A stretch of 64,000 nt of DNA, from the NCBI RefSeq assembly GCF_002583555.1, contig NZ_BEGX01000001.1, forward strand, positions 62,001 to 126,000, in the 5' to 3' direction. Source of the DNA: Pseudonocardia sp. N23. GTDB taxonomy: Bacteria; Actinomycetota; Actinomycetes; Mycobacteriales; Pseudonocardiaceae. The translations under genes and the position numbers were made by a program. How positions within the stretch are numbered: position 1 is the stretch's first letter; each line of letters opens with the position of its first letter. Below are positions 36,509 through 50,370 of this stretch, piece by piece. Under the pieces are notes generated by a model. It was not told where the DNA came from, did no database searches, and saw only the letters and a program-made list of their open reading frames with translations.

Positions 36509-37498
36509 ATGCCCGACCACGCGCCCGCCGCACGAGCGCTCTGGCTGCGCGCCCCGGGGGAGCCGGAGATCCGGGACGTCCCGCCGGCGGCACCGGGGCC
36601 GGGCGAGGTGCTGGTCCGCACCTCGTACTCCGGTGTCAGCCGCGGGACCGAGGCACTGGTGTTCCGCGGCGGGGTGCCGCCGGGCCAGCGGGAGACGATG
36701 CGGGCGCCGTTCCAGGAGGGCGACTTCCCCGGGCCGGTCAAGTACGGCTACCTCAACGTCGGCGTGGTCGAGGACGGACCTGCGGACCTCCTGGGGCGCA
36801 CCGTCTTCTGCCTCTACCCGCACCAGACGCGCTACGTCGTCCCCGCGTCGGCGGTGACGGTCGTCCCGCCGGACGTGCCGCCGGAACGGGCGGTGCTGGC
36901 CGGGACGGTCGAGACCGCGGTCAACGCGCTCTGGGATGCCGCGCCGCTGGTGGGGGACCGGATCGCGGTCGTCGGCGGTGGGATGGTCGGGTGCGTGGTC
37001 GCGGCGGTGCTGGCGGGCCTGCCCGGTGCGCGGGTGCAGCTGGTCGACCCGCTGCGGTCCCGGTCGGCCGTCGCCGACGCGCTGGGTGTCGGCTTCGCCA
37101 CCCCCGATGACGCCGACGGCGACTGCGACCTCGTCCTGCACACCAGCGCGACGAGCGAGGGGCTGTCGCGGTCGCTGGAGCTGCTCGCCGACGAGGGCGA
37201 GGTCGTCGACCTCAGCTGGTACGGCGACCGGCCCGTCACCCTGCCGCTGGGCGAGGGCTTCCATCCGCGGCGGCTGACGATCCGCAGCAGCCAGGTCGGC
37301 ACCGTGTCGCCGCGCCGGGCCCGGAAGGGGTTCGCGGGGCGGCTGGCCGTCGCGTTCCGGCTGCTCGCCGACGACCGGTTCGACGCCCTCGTGACCAGTA
37401 CGGGAACGTTCGACGAGCTTCCCGTCACACTCCCGCGGGTCCTCACCGGTGAACCACCCGGGCTCCTGCACCGTGTCGGGTACGGGGGAAGGAGCTGA
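36509..37498 (+). CDS. MDR-family dehydrogenase/reductase
   Basis: This 329-residue medium-chain dehydrogenase/reductase has an N-terminal GroES-like domain ([20 protein letters not shown]) and a Rossmann domain with [15 protein letters not shown] near residues 152-166. The catalytic and structural zinc cysteines of alcohol dehydrogenases are not apparent: the usual GHE-type stretch reads [14 protein letters not shown]. It belongs to the zinc-less oxidoreductase branch. The PTPS-like gene follows after 2 bp. In this cluster it could reduce a side-chain carbonyl of the pterin or sugar product (inference). Confidence 0.88.
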   Translation: MPDHAPAARALWLRAPGEPEIRDVPPAAPGPGEVLVRTSYSGVSRGTEALVFRGGVPPGQRETMRAPFQEGDFPGPVKYGYLNVGVVEDGPADLLGRTVFCLYPHQTRYVVPASAVTVVPPDVPPERAVLAGTVETAVNALWDAAPLVGDRIAVVGGGMVGCVVAAVLAGLPGARVQLVDPLRSRSAVADALGVGFATPDDADGDCDLVLHTSATSEGLSRSLELLADEGEVVDLSWYGDRPVTLPLGEGFHPRRLTIRSSQVGTVSPRRARKGFAGRLAVAFRLLADDRFDALVTSTGTFDELPVTLPRVLTGEPPGLLHRVGYGGRS

Positions 37499-37500
37499 CG

Positions 37501-37899
37501 TTGTTCACCATCACCGTCCGCGACCACTTCATGGTCGCCCACAGCTTCCGCGGCGAGGTGTTCGGCCCGGCGCAGGCCCTGCACGGGGCGACCTACGTCG
37601 TCGACGCCGCGTTCCGCCGCCCCGACCTCGACGCCGACGGCATCGTCGTCGACATCGGGCTCGCCACCGCCCAGCTGCACGAGGTGCTCGGCGAGCTCAA
37701 CTACCGCAACCTCGACGACGAGCCCGCGTTCGCGGGTGTGAACACGTCGACGGAGTTCCTGGCCAGGGTGGTCGCCGACCGGCTGGCCGACCGCGTGCAC
37801 GCCGGCGCTCTCGGGGAGGGCGCGCGCGGCCTGACGGGGATCGCGGTGACGCTCAACGAGTCGCACGTGGCGTCGGCGTCCTACGAGCGGGCGCTGTGA
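37501..37899 (+). CDS. 6-pyruvoyl-/6-carboxy-tetrahydropterin synthase homologue with altered active site
   Basis: A 132-residue T-fold protein starting at TTG. The family frame is clear: FMVAHSFRG (first zinc histidine), QALHGATY where PTPS/QueD has a C-x3-HGH motif, [25 protein letters not shown] where LDHRNLN is usual, and [14 protein letters not shown] with the pterin-anchoring glutamate. The third zinc histidine is therefore Ala, the catalytic cysteine is absent and the catalytic histidine is Tyr. It keeps the pterin pocket but not the standard chemistry. It overlaps the next gene by 4 nt. Confidence 0.85.
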   Translation: MFTITVRDHFMVAHSFRGEVFGPAQALHGATYVVDAAFRRPDLDADGIVVDIGLATAQLHEVLGELNYRNLDDEPAFAGVNTSTEFLARVVADRLADRVHAGALGEGARGLTGIAVTLNESHVASASYERAL

Positions 37900-38953
37900 A
37901 GAGCGTGACCGTCGTCGTCATGCCCGCCGGCATCGACGACCCTGCCCGGCCATCCGGCGGCAACGTCTACGACCGGCGGCTCTGCACGACGCTGGCGGCG
38001 AACCGGCCGGTGTGCGAGATCGAGGTCGGCGGCACCTGGCCGCGCCCGGAGCCCGCGGCCCGGACGGCTCTCGCACAAGCGCTCGCCGCGATCCCGGCCG
38101 GCACTGTCGTGCTGCTCGACGGGCTGGTGGCCTGCGGGGTGCCGGAGGTCGTGGTGCCGCACGCGGCGCGGCTGCGGCTGGTCGTGCTCGTCCACCTCCC
38201 GCTCGGTGACGAAGCGGGCGCCGCGCCGGGCCTCGCCGCCGCCGAACGCCGGGTGCTGCACGCCGCGGCCGCCGTCGTCACGACGAGCCTGTGGACCGCC
38301 CGCCGCGTCGTCGAGGAGCACGGCGTCCCGGCCGCGCGGGTGCACGTCGCCGAGCCAGGTGCCGACCCGGCGCCGCTCGCCGCGGGGTCCGGCGACGGCC
38401 ACAGCCTGCTCTGCCTGGGCGCGGTCACCCCGACGAAGGGGCAGGACGTGCTGGTCGAGGCGTTGGCGGCGGTGGCCGACCGGGAATGGACGTGCCGCGT
38501 CGGCGGCCCGCTCGACCGCGCTCCCGCATTCGCCCACCGGGTCCGGGACCGCGCCCGCGTGCACGGGCTCGCCGGCCGGGTCAGCTTCGACGGCCCGCTC
38601 GCAGGTCGCGCGCTGCACACCGCGTTCGACCGCGCCGACCTGCTCGTGCTGCCGTCGCGGACCGAGGCGTTCGGGATGGTCGTGCGGGAGGCCGCGGCCC
38701 GCGCGATCCCGGTCCTCGCCACCGACGCCGGTGGTGTCGGCGAAGCTCTCGGCGAGGGCGGCCTGCTCGTCGAGCCGGGGAGCGCCGGGGCGCTGGCCCG
38801 CGGACTGCGCCGCTGGCTCGACGACCCCGGGCTGCGGCAGGCGTTGCGCCGCAACGCGATGGCCGGGCGTTTCCTCGTCCCGGGCTGGGACGTCACCGCC
38901 GCCCGGGTCGCCGCGGTCCTCGATGCGCTCACCCCCGCGCCGGCGCTGGTCCG

Positions 38954-38957
<4 letters not shown>
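37896..38957 (+). CDS. GT4-family glycosyltransferase
   Basis: The 353-residue retaining GT-B glycosyltransferase starts at a GTG with a 4-nt overlap. The C-terminal domain has [20 protein letters not shown], the nucleotide-sugar E-x7-E motif in [16 protein letters not shown] near residue 255, and [13 protein letters not shown]. The N-terminal acceptor domain opens with [20 protein letters not shown], the G-G-N/x-x-Y loop seen in GT4 enzymes. Acceptor and sugar are unknown. The context (PTPS-fold upstream, flippase-like downstream) suggests that a small molecule or lipid is glycosylated and then exported. Confidence 0.92.
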
Positions 38958-43265
<4,308 letters not shown>

Positions 43266-43347
43266 CGATTGCCACTCACGACCTGTCGGTGAGCGCCCGG
43301 GCAGCCGTGAGGCCGCGCCCCGCCCGGTGCCGGGTCTTCTCAGTGGG

Positions 43348-44976
43348 TCAGCGGTCGAGCCAGGTCGTCCCGTAGAACATGTCCCTGGACAGGTAGCGGT
43401 CGATGCCCTTGACGTCCTTCTTCGTGATCGTGGCCAGGTAGGCCCGGCTGATCCAGACGACGGCCAGGTCCTTGTTCACCTGGTCCTCGACCTGCTGGTA
43501 GTCCTTCGTGCGCTGGGCGTCGTCGCTGGTGACCGCCGCGTCGGCCAGCCACTTGTCGACGTCGGGGTTCGAGTACTTCCCGAAGTTCCCGCTGCCGCCG
43601 GTGCCGACGAGCCGCTGCGCCCCCGGGAACGGGTTGTCCAGCGGCGCGACGGTCGTGCTCAGCTGGAAGTCCCCGCTCTGCACGACGGCCGACGAGTACT
43701 GCGCGAGGTCGTAGGTCTTGACGTCGACCTTGATCCCGATGGCCGCCATCTGCGCCTGCACGAACTCGGCGAACGGCTGGCGGCTCGTCGTGGTCTTGAA
43801 CGTGAAGTCGGGGTTCCCGCCCTTGGCCCGGTAGGCGGCGACGAGCTCCTTGGCCTTGGCCTGGTCGAACGTCGGCCACAGGTCGGAGGCAGCCTGGTCG
43901 TGGTACGGGCTGGACCGGTCGAAGAGGCTGGTGGCCGTCGTCAGCCGGTTGTTGTACTGGCTGGCCGACAGGGCGTTCATGTCCAGTGCGCGGATGATCG
44001 CCTCGCGCATGGAGCGGTCGTCGAACGGCGCCTTGGTGAAGTTGAAGAACAGGTACTCACCGGAGTTGCCGGGGCCGTAGTAGACCTGCAGGTTCGAGTT
44101 GTTCAGGCCGCGGACGAGCTCCTGGTTGTAGGCGGCGAAGGCCAGGTCGATGTCGCCGTTCTGCGTCGACGACGTGCGGGTCTCGGTGTCGGGCAGCGGG
44201 CGGAACTCCAGCCCGTCGAGGTAGGGCATGCCCTGCTGCCAGTAGTCCGGGTTGCGCGCCAACGTCATCTTCGAGTCGCGGACCCAGCTGGTGAGGGTGA
44301 ACGGGCCGGCGCCGACGGGGTGGGTGCCGATGTCCTTGCCCCACTGCTGCAGCGCCGCCGGCGAGATGATCATGCCGAGGGTGCCGTTGAAGCCGCTCTG
44401 GGCGAACACGATCGGGAACGACGCGAGCGGCGACTTCAGCGTGAACCTCACGGTCAGCGGGTCCACGGCCTGCATCGAGGCGATCATCGCAGCGTAGGTG
44501 TGGGCGGGCGAGGTCGCCTTGTCGATGTGGCGCTGGGTGTTGACGATGACGGCGTTCGCGTCGTAGGCCGTGCCGTCGGAGAACCTCACGTTCGGGGTGA
44601 GGGTCATCGTCCACGTCGTGCCGTTGTCCGACGTCGCCATGCCCGTCGCGATGAACGGCTCCACCTTGCCGTCGGCGGAGAGCTTGAGCAGCGAGTCGAA
44701 GACGGCGTTCTGCGCCATGTTGGTGTTCTGCACCGTCGGGTCGAAGGTGACGGACTCGCGGTCGGCGCCGAGGATCAACGTGCCGCCCTTCTTGGGCGTG
44801 CCCTCCTTGGCGAGGTCACCGCCGTAGGGGTCGACCGCCGTGATCGGCCCGGTCTGCGCGCCCGAGGACCCTCCCGCCGACCCGCAGCCCGTCACGACCA
44901 GCAGCATCGTGACGGCCGCGGCCACCACCCCGGCCCAGCGTGCCTGTCGCCACCGTCCGCCTGCACGCACCTGCAT
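43348..44976 (-). CDS. ABC transporter substrate-binding lipoprotein, family 5 (first of two)
   Basis: The 542-residue precursor has a basic start, a hydrophobic stretch and a lipobox (VVTGCGSAG, Cys near residue 30). The mature part is a family-5 (DppA/OppA/NikA-like) binding protein: GGTLILGADRESVTFDPTVQ, TWTMTLTPNVRFSDGTAYDA and GPFTLTSWVRDSKMTLARNP. No permease or ATPase gene lies near. A close paralogue is 5 kb away at 48296-49945. It is downstream of the VOC and Rieske genes on the same strand and probably supplies their substrate (inference). Confidence 0.92.
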   Translation of the reverse strand: MQVRAGGRWRQARWAGVVAAAVTMLLVVTGCGSAGGSSGAQTGPITAVDPYGGDLAKEGTPKKGGTLILGADRESVTFDPTVQNTNMAQNAVFDSLLKLSADGKVEPFIATGMATSDNGTTWTMTLTPNVRFSDGTAYDANAVIVNTQRHIDKATSPAHTYAAMIASMQAVDPLTVRFTLKSPLASFPIVFAQSGFNGTLGMIISPAALQQWGKDIGTHPVGAGPFTLTSWVRDSKMTLARNPDYWQQGMPYLDGLEFRPLPDTETRTSSTQNGDIDLAFAAYNQELVRGLNNSNLQVYYGPGNSGEYLFFNFTKAPFDDRSMREAIIRALDMNALSASQYNNRLTTATSLFDRSSPYHDQAASDLWPTFDQAKAKELVAAYRAKGGNPDFTFKTTTSRQPFAEFVQAQMAAIGIKVDVKTYDLAQYSSAVVQSGDFQLSTTVAPLDNPFPGAQRLVGTGGSGNFGKYSNPDVDKWLADAAVTSDDAQRTKDYQQVEDQVNKDLAVVWISRAYLATITKKDVKGIDRYLSRDMFYGTTWLDR

Positions 44977-45055
44977 TCGCCCACCCACTCCTCGTCGAGT
45001 CCGGCAGTGATCACCCGGAGTTCCGCGTGCGGGGCCGCGGGGGCGGCCCCGCACG

Positions 45056-45592
45056 TCAGGCCTGCGTCGTCCCCGCCGGCGCCGGTGCCGACACACCGAC
45101 ACCGCCGCGCGTGTCCGCGCCGTAGCGCGCGATCTCCGCCGGCAGGTCCAGCGGCACCCCACGACGCGTGCGCGCCTCGTAGGTGGCGTCGTCGAGCCGG
45201 TCGGCGGGGACGAGCCAGGCCACCTCGAACTCGATGCCGTCAGGGTCGCGCGCGTAGATGCTCTTCGTGGTGCCGTGGTCGGTGGCGCCGACGAGCGCGC
45301 CCGCACCTCCGAGCACCTCCGCGAGCTCCCCGAGCTCGCGCAGTGTCCGCAGCTCCCAGCCCAGGTGGTACAGCCCCACCGTGGTGGTGCCCGCCGACGA
45401 GTCGTGCGCGCCGTCGCCGATCGCGAACAGGCCGACGTCGTGGTCGTTCGTCGAGTCCGGGGCCTGCATGAACGCCGCCCGGCCGGGCCGGTCCATCACG
45501 ACCCGGAAACCGAGCAGGTCCCGGTAGAACGCCACGCTGCGGTCGACGTCACGGACATAGAGGACGGCGTGGTTGAGCCGGCTGATCCCCAC
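45056..45592 (-). CDS. VOC-family (glyoxalase/extradiol dioxygenase fold) protein
   Basis: This 178-residue single-domain VOC protein starts MGISRLNHAVLYVRDVDRSV. Possible metal ligands are the first-strand histidine (LNHAVLYV), the histidine of GLYHLGWELRTL and the glutamate of GIEFEVAW. That set fits glyoxalase-type or ring-cleaving dioxygenase-type metal sites. It follows the Rieske oxygenase by 7 bp, so the two may act in sequence on an aromatic compound. The reaction is uncertain. Confidence 0.85.
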   Translation of the reverse strand: MGISRLNHAVLYVRDVDRSVAFYRDLLGFRVVMDRPGRAAFMQAPDSTNDHDVGLFAIGDGAHDSSAGTTTVGLYHLGWELRTLRELGELAEVLGGAGALVGATDHGTTKSIYARDPDGIEFEVAWLVPADRLDDATYEARTRRGVPLDLPAEIARYGADTRGGVGVSAPAPAGTTQA

Positions 45593-45599
45593 GACGGCG

Positions 45600-46949
45600 T
45601 CAGTCGCCGGCGATCGGGAGATGGCGCCCGACCGAGTCGAGGGCCTCGCGCACGGCAGGGTCGTCGTCGGTGCCCAGGTAGCGCCAGTCCTCGCCCTCCT
45701 CGAGCACCTTGTCGGCGGCTCGGATCGCGGTGAAGTCGCGGCCGTCGCCGGCCAGCGCGGGCGGTGCGGTGCCGTCGGTCTGCAACGCCTTCGCCGCGCC
45801 GAGCAGGATGCGTCGCATCCGGATGACGGCCTTGTCGAGCTGGCCGAGCTGCTCGGTGCTGCGGTCGTAGATCGGGCCCATCGACTCGGTGACCATCAGG
45901 TCCTGGCTGACGAAGTCGGCGACGCCGCTGAAGGTCTCGGTGCGCTGGACGTCGCGGTCGAGCTTGTAGCCGTTGTCGGCGGTGTACTCGCGCGGGGTGA
46001 TGCCACCGACCCTGCGGGTGAACGGCGTCTCGAACGGGCTGACGCTGTGCAGCGGGGCACCGCCGTGGCCCTGCGGGTTGGCGTCGACCTGGGCGTCGAA
46101 GTTGTAGCGCCAGCAGCTGTGGTCGTCGATGGGGACGACCATGAGGTGGCGGGTGTTGTAGGGGATCGCGGCGATGATCGTCGAGTACGGGGCGATGTAC
46201 TCGGTGATGCGGACGTTCGTGTGCCCGTTGGGAGTGGTCCGCAGGCCGGCGTAGCGGTAGCCGTACCAGGTGTTCTCCACCTCGATGCGCGGCGCCTGGT
46301 CGTGGGTCCAGAACCGCCACGTCGCCTTGTTCGACGGGTAGCCGGGCTTGTCGGTGCCGTCGTCCTCGAACTCGCCCGCGGCGAAGAAGCCGTGCAGCCA
46401 GGAGATGTGGGCGGTGTCGAGGTTGCCCTCCATCGTCTGGATCCAGTTGCAGTCGGCGTAGAGCTTGGAGGCCAGCGTCTTCTCGGCCGGCAGCGTCTCG
46501 GTGCCGAAGTCGCGGAAGGGCGTCATCGTGTCGGCGGGACCCATGTAGGTCCAGGCGATCCCGCCCGACTCGTGCACCGGGTACGACTTGGCCTTGACCC
46601 GGTCCTTGAACGAGCTCTCCGCCGGCTCGCTCGGCATGTCGACGCAGTTGCCCTCGGTGTCGAACTTCCAGCCGTGGTACGGGCAGCGCAGCCCGCACTC
46701 CTCGTTGCGCCCGAAGAACAGGGAGGCGCCGCGGTGCGGGCAGTTCTCCTGGATCAGGCCGACCTTGCCGGTGGTGTCGCGGAACGCGACGAGCTTCTCG
46801 CCGAGCAGCGTCACCCGCAGCGGGGTGCCGTCGGGCTCGGGCAGTTCCTCGCTGAGCAGGGCGGGGGTCCAGTAGCGGCGCAGCACGTCGCCCATCGGAG
46901 TCCCCGGCCCGACCCGGCACAGGGTCTCGTTGTCCGTGTGCGACAGCAT
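45600..46949 (-). CDS. Rieske [2Fe-2S] ring-hydroxylating oxygenase alpha subunit
   Basis: The 449-residue oxygenase has an N-terminal Rieske domain (CPHRGASLFFGR and LRCPYHGWKFD: two Cys-His pairs near residues 70-95) and a catalytic domain with the mononuclear-iron motif NLDTAHISWLHG. It belongs with phthalate- or phenoxybenzoate-type dioxygenases rather than the benzene type. The ATG at 46949 follows GAGGG; an ATG 14 codons earlier is less likely. No reductase or ferredoxin gene is nearby, so electrons must come from elsewhere. The VOC gene follows at once. Confidence 0.93.
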   Translation of the reverse strand: MLSHTDNETLCRVGPGTPMGDVLRRYWTPALLSEELPEPDGTPLRVTLLGEKLVAFRDTTGKVGLIQENCPHRGASLFFGRNEECGLRCPYHGWKFDTEGNCVDMPSEPAESSFKDRVKAKSYPVHESGGIAWTYMGPADTMTPFRDFGTETLPAEKTLASKLYADCNWIQTMEGNLDTAHISWLHGFFAAGEFEDDGTDKPGYPSNKATWRFWTHDQAPRIEVENTWYGYRYAGLRTTPNGHTNVRITEYIAPYSTIIAAIPYNTRHLMVVPIDDHSCWRYNFDAQVDANPQGHGGAPLHSVSPFETPFTRRVGGITPREYTADNGYKLDRDVQRTETFSGVADFVSQDLMVTESMGPIYDRSTEQLGQLDKAVIRMRRILLGAAKALQTDGTAPPALAGDGRDFTAIRAADKVLEEGEDWRYLGTDDDPAVREALDSVGRHLPIAGD

Positions 46950-47205
46950 CGTCGGCCCTCCTCGTGGCGTGCGTCCGGGCACGCCTGTCATTCCGGCACG
47001 GCTGTGTCCCGGGCGCGGTCGTGCCGTTCCCGGGGCGAATTCGTGATGTCGGCGGGATTCCGCCGGATCGCGTCCTCGACGTTAACGCAGGCATTTCACA
47101 CGGCGGAAACAACGAATTCGTCTATCGCGCCATCAGCGTGGTGAATACCATCACAGCGAATTAAGGTAGGCTGTCCTGTCTTTCCGGCCGTGATGAGATG
47201 GGGAC

Positions 47206-48141
47206 GTGACGTCCTCGTCGACGAGGCTCGCCCGTCTCGATCTCAACCTGCTCGTGGTGCTGCGCGAGCTGCTGCGCGAACGCAACGTCACCCGCGCGGC
47301 CGCCCGCGTCGGCGTCTCCCAGCCCGCCGCCAGTGCCGCGCTCGCCCGCCTGCGCCGCCACTTCGACGACGAGCTGCTCGTCCGCAAGGGCGCGGGCTAC
47401 GAGCTGTCGGCGCTCGCCCACCAGCTCGTCGACCAGGTCGAGACGGTCTGCGAGGGCATCGACCGGCTGCTGTCCACCGGCGCCGACTTCGACCCCGCCA
47501 CCTCGCACCACGAGTTCACGGTCGTCATGTCCGACTACGCCATCGCCGTCATGGGGGAGCGGCTCGCCGCCGAGACCCGCGCGCACGCACCCCATGTCCG
47601 GCTCAACATCGTCCTGGTCCGCGAGGCCCTCGCAGCCGGAATCGACCGCACCATCCGGGCCGTCGACGCCGTCGTCTCCTCCGCGACGGCCCGGTTCCGG
47701 CTGCCCGAGATCCGGTCGGCGCTGCTGTTCCGCGACCGCTGGGTGTGCGTCGTGGGCGGCGACGCCCCCTTCGGCGACACGCTGACCGTCGACGAGCTGC
47801 GCGACGCCGACTGGGTCGTGCCCTACCACCGCGACACCGAGTTCCCGTCGGTCGTGCCCGTCAGCGGGCAGCTCGCCGCCCTGGGCATCCGGCCTTCGGT
47901 CGCGGTGCGCGTCGACAGCTACACCGCCGTCCCGTTCCTCGTCGCCTCCTCCGGGCACGTCGCGCTCATGCAGGAGACGCTGGCCCGGACGCTGCAGGAC
48001 CGGCTCGGCCTGCGGGTGCTCGATCCGCCCGCGCCACTGGAACCCTTCGTCGAGCGGCTGTGGTGGCACGAGCGGCTCACCTCGGACCCGGCCCACCGCT
48101 GGTTCCGCCGGATCGTCGAACGCGCGGCCCGCCCGCTCTGA
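47206..48141 (+). CDS. LysR-family transcriptional regulator
   Basis: This 311-residue regulator has an N-terminal helix-turn-helix (LLRERNVTRAAARVGVSQPA, ASAALARLRRHFDDELLVRK) and a LysR substrate domain (HHEFTVVMSDYAIAVMGERL), most like NahR/NodD-type LysR proteins. The GTG start is followed by a small serine run. It is divergent from the Rieske oxygenase with a 256-bp gap, less GC-biased than its surroundings, that probably holds the shared promoter. It likely activates the oxygenase in response to an aromatic inducer (inference). Confidence 0.93.
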   Translation: MTSSSTRLARLDLNLLVVLRELLRERNVTRAAARVGVSQPAASAALARLRRHFDDELLVRKGAGYELSALAHQLVDQVETVCEGIDRLLSTGADFDPATSHHEFTVVMSDYAIAVMGERLAAETRAHAPHVRLNIVLVREALAAGIDRTIRAVDAVVSSATARFRLPEIRSALLFRDRWVCVVGGDAPFGDTLTVDELRDADWVVPYHRDTEFPSVVPVSGQLAALGIRPSVAVRVDSYTAVPFLVASSGHVALMQETLARTLQDRLGLRVLDPPAPLEPFVERLWWHERLTSDPAHRWFRRIVERAARPL

Positions 48142-48170
48142 GGGCGGTCCCCGGGAACCTGCCCCGGGGA

Positions 48171-48223
48171 TGCAGGAACGGCACTTTCCCGCAGCCCAGT
48201 TGCGGGAAAGTGCCGTTCCTGCA
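48171..48223. terminator. strong symmetric hairpin between convergent genes
   Basis: A 23-bp stem without mismatch (48171-48193 and 48201-48223, both ends TGCAGGAACGG when read outward) closes on the 7-nt loop GCCCAGT. It sits in the 154-bp gap between the LysR gene and the oppositely oriented binding-protein gene and probably stops both transcripts. There is no U-tract on either side. Confidence 0.75.
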
Positions 48224-48295
48224 GAACGGAGCGCCCGGACGTGCAGGGCCCCTGCTCGGCCGGGACGCGGCCGCGCCGCTCACAGGGGCAGGGGG

Positions 48296-49945
48296 TCAGG
48301 ACTTCCAGGTGCCGGCGAAGAACAGCTCGCTGGACAGGTACCGCGAGACGCCCTTGACGTTCGGGCGCGCGATCGCGGCCTTGGCGGCCCGCGACAGCCA
48401 GATCACCGGCAGGTCGGCGGCGACCAGCTCCTGCGCCTTCTTGTACGCGGCGATCTGCGCGGCGGGGTCGGTCGTCGCGGCGGCCTGGTCGAGCGCGGCA
48501 TCGACCTCCGGGTTCGAGTACTTCCCGTAGTTGTTGATGCCGCCCGTGTGGAACTGGTTGGTCATGAACGGGAACGGGTTCTCGTACGGCCCGCTGATCC
48601 AGGTCGCCGTGCCGAACTGGGTGCCCTGGATGATCGGGCCGATGAACGTGGAGATGTCGTCGAACTGCAGTTCGACGTTCACGCCGATGGCCGCCCACTG
48701 GGCCTGCAGGAACTGGCCCATCTGGTGGTCGTCGGGGGAGTTGCCGGTGTTGTAGGTGAAGTCCGGGTTCCCGCCGCCCGCCTTGTAGGCGTCGATCAGC
48801 TTCTTGGCGCCGGCCTGGTCGAACTTCGGATAGGCGTCGGCGGCGGCCTGGCTGAAGTACTGGTCGCCCTCGGCGAACGGTGTCGTCGCCAGCTGCCCGA
48901 CGTTGTTGTACTGCGTCGCGTTCAATGCCTTCGGGTCGATGGCCATGATCAGGGCCCGGCGCACGGACTTGTCGTCGAACGGCTTCTTGGTGAGGTTGTA
49001 GTAGAGGTACTGGCCGTCGCCGCCGGGGCCGTAGTACGTGTTCAGGTTCTTGTCCAGCGACGCCCGGCGCAGCTCGGAGAAGAAACCGCCGATGTCGAGG
49101 TCGATGTCACCGTTCGCGACGGAGGCGTAGCGTGCGTCGGTGTCGGAGATCGGCCGGAACTCGATGCCGTCGAGATAGGGCTTTCCCTTGTCCCAGTAGT
49201 TGTCGAACTTCTTGACGACGATCTTGTTGTTCGGAATCCACTGGACGAAGGAGAAGGGCCCTGCACCGACGGGGTTGCGGCCGTAGTCCGCGCCTTCCTT
49301 CTGCACGGCGGTCGGCGAGGCGATGGTGCCGAGGTTGCCGGAGGAGAAGGGCAGGGCGAACGACGTCGGGAACGTCGCGGTCGGGCGCTTCAGCGCGAAG
49401 GTGATCGTGAGGTCGTCGGTCGCGGTCATCGAGGCGATCGGCTCGGTGTAGAGCTTGCCGAGCGCGGTCGGGGTGTCCATCTGCCGCTTGACGTTGAAGA
49501 GCACGGCGTCGGCGTTGAACGGGGTGCCGTCCTGGAACGTGACGCCGGGCCGCAGCTTCATGACCCAGGTGGTGCCGCCGTCGGGGGTGTCCATCGACTG
49601 CGCGAGGTAGGGCTTTGCGACGCCCTTGTCGTCCATCTTGAGAAGCGAGTCGTACACCGCCGAGGCCATCAGGTTGGACCCGACGACCGGGTCGAACGAG
49701 CGGGCCTCGGTGTACATGCCGACGATCAGCGTGCCGCCGGACTTCGGAGTGCCCTCGTCGGCGGGGTTGCCGCCGAACGGCTTGGACGAGTCCAGCTTGT
49801 CGGGGTTGGTCGCGGCGGACGTGGCGCCGCCGTTCGACCCGCACCCCGTCGCGACGAGCACGACAGCCGCGAGCGCGGCGACCGCGGCGGCCATCCGTGA
49901 TCGCCGGCGGTGTCCTGGAACGTGGCGTCCTCGAACAGAGCGCAT
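48296..49945 (-). CDS. ABC transporter substrate-binding lipoprotein, family 5 (second of two)
   Basis: The 549-residue precursor has a twin-basic start (RRRSR), a hydrophobic stretch and a lipobox (LVATGCGSN, Cys near residue 37). The mature domain matches family-5 peptide, nickel or opine-binding proteins: SGGTLIVGMYTEARSFDPVV, MKLRPGVTFQDGTPFNADAV and GPFSFVQWIPNNKIVVKK. It is clearly homologous to the protein at 43348-44976, including the C-terminal AAKAAIARPNVKGVSRYLSS region. No transporter subunits are adjacent. It lies alone between the hairpin at 48171 and the cbb genes. Confidence 0.92.
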   Translation of the reverse strand: MRSVRGRHVPGHRRRSRMAAAVAALAAVVLVATGCGSNGGATSAATNPDKLDSSKPFGGNPADEGTPKSGGTLIVGMYTEARSFDPVVGSNLMASAVYDSLLKMDDKGVAKPYLAQSMDTPDGGTTWVMKLRPGVTFQDGTPFNADAVLFNVKRQMDTPTALGKLYTEPIASMTATDDLTITFALKRPTATFPTSFALPFSSGNLGTIASPTAVQKEGADYGRNPVGAGPFSFVQWIPNNKIVVKKFDNYWDKGKPYLDGIEFRPISDTDARYASVANGDIDLDIGGFFSELRRASLDKNLNTYYGPGGDGQYLYYNLTKKPFDDKSVRRALIMAIDPKALNATQYNNVGQLATTPFAEGDQYFSQAAADAYPKFDQAGAKKLIDAYKAGGGNPDFTYNTGNSPDDHQMGQFLQAQWAAIGVNVELQFDDISTFIGPIIQGTQFGTATWISGPYENPFPFMTNQFHTGGINNYGKYSNPEVDAALDQAAATTDPAAQIAAYKKAQELVAADLPVIWLSRAAKAAIARPNVKGVSRYLSSELFFAGTWKS

Positions 49946-50316
49946 GACGGACACACCTCTCTCGAACTGCCCATACGGCGGTGTACTGGCACGACCTGAG
50001 GCGGCGAGGCCGCTTGGGCGGCACGCGTCGCAGGAGGTCACCGACAGAGGCAGCACGGCGTGCGGAGGCGCGCGACGTGCCCATGCCGAGAGGAACTGCG
50101 TGGTGCCGGCGCGCTGCCGAGGGGGTGCGGCGCGTCGTCCCGGAACCGGCGGTGAGCATATCCGCGCACGGAGATGGTCAACAATGACGAGGGCGCAGCA
50201 GATCCGGACGACGCGTGCGACCGACGGCCGTCGGCAGCGACGTCGCGCGCAACCCCGACGGTCGGGTTCGGGCGCGCGGACGACGGTGAGGCTGCGCCCG
50301 GAGATCCCCGGACGCA
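49946..50316. other. intergenic region before the second binding protein
   Basis: About 370 bp without a supported gene, presumably the promoter region of the leftward binding-protein gene. A short perfect palindrome, CCGACGGCCGTCGG, stands at 50221-50234. Confidence 0.4.
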
Positions 50317-50353
50317 GGACGGCCCCGCCCGGGAGTGCCGGGCGGGGCCGTCC
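50317..50353 (-). terminator. intrinsic terminator after cbbP
   Basis: A 16-bp stem (GGACGGCCCCGCCCGG, 50317-50332, with its exact inverse at 50338-50353) closes on the 5-nt loop GAGTG. It starts 17 bp past the phosphoribulokinase stop. Confidence 0.8.
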
Positions 50354-50370
50354 GCGGAACGGAGAGGCGG

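Noticed and set aside
47035-47121. Two GAATTCGT copies in the LysR/Rieske promoter as an operator
   Set aside because: They lack a T-N11-A LysR pattern and the spacing of 77 bp is not telling; not enough to call.
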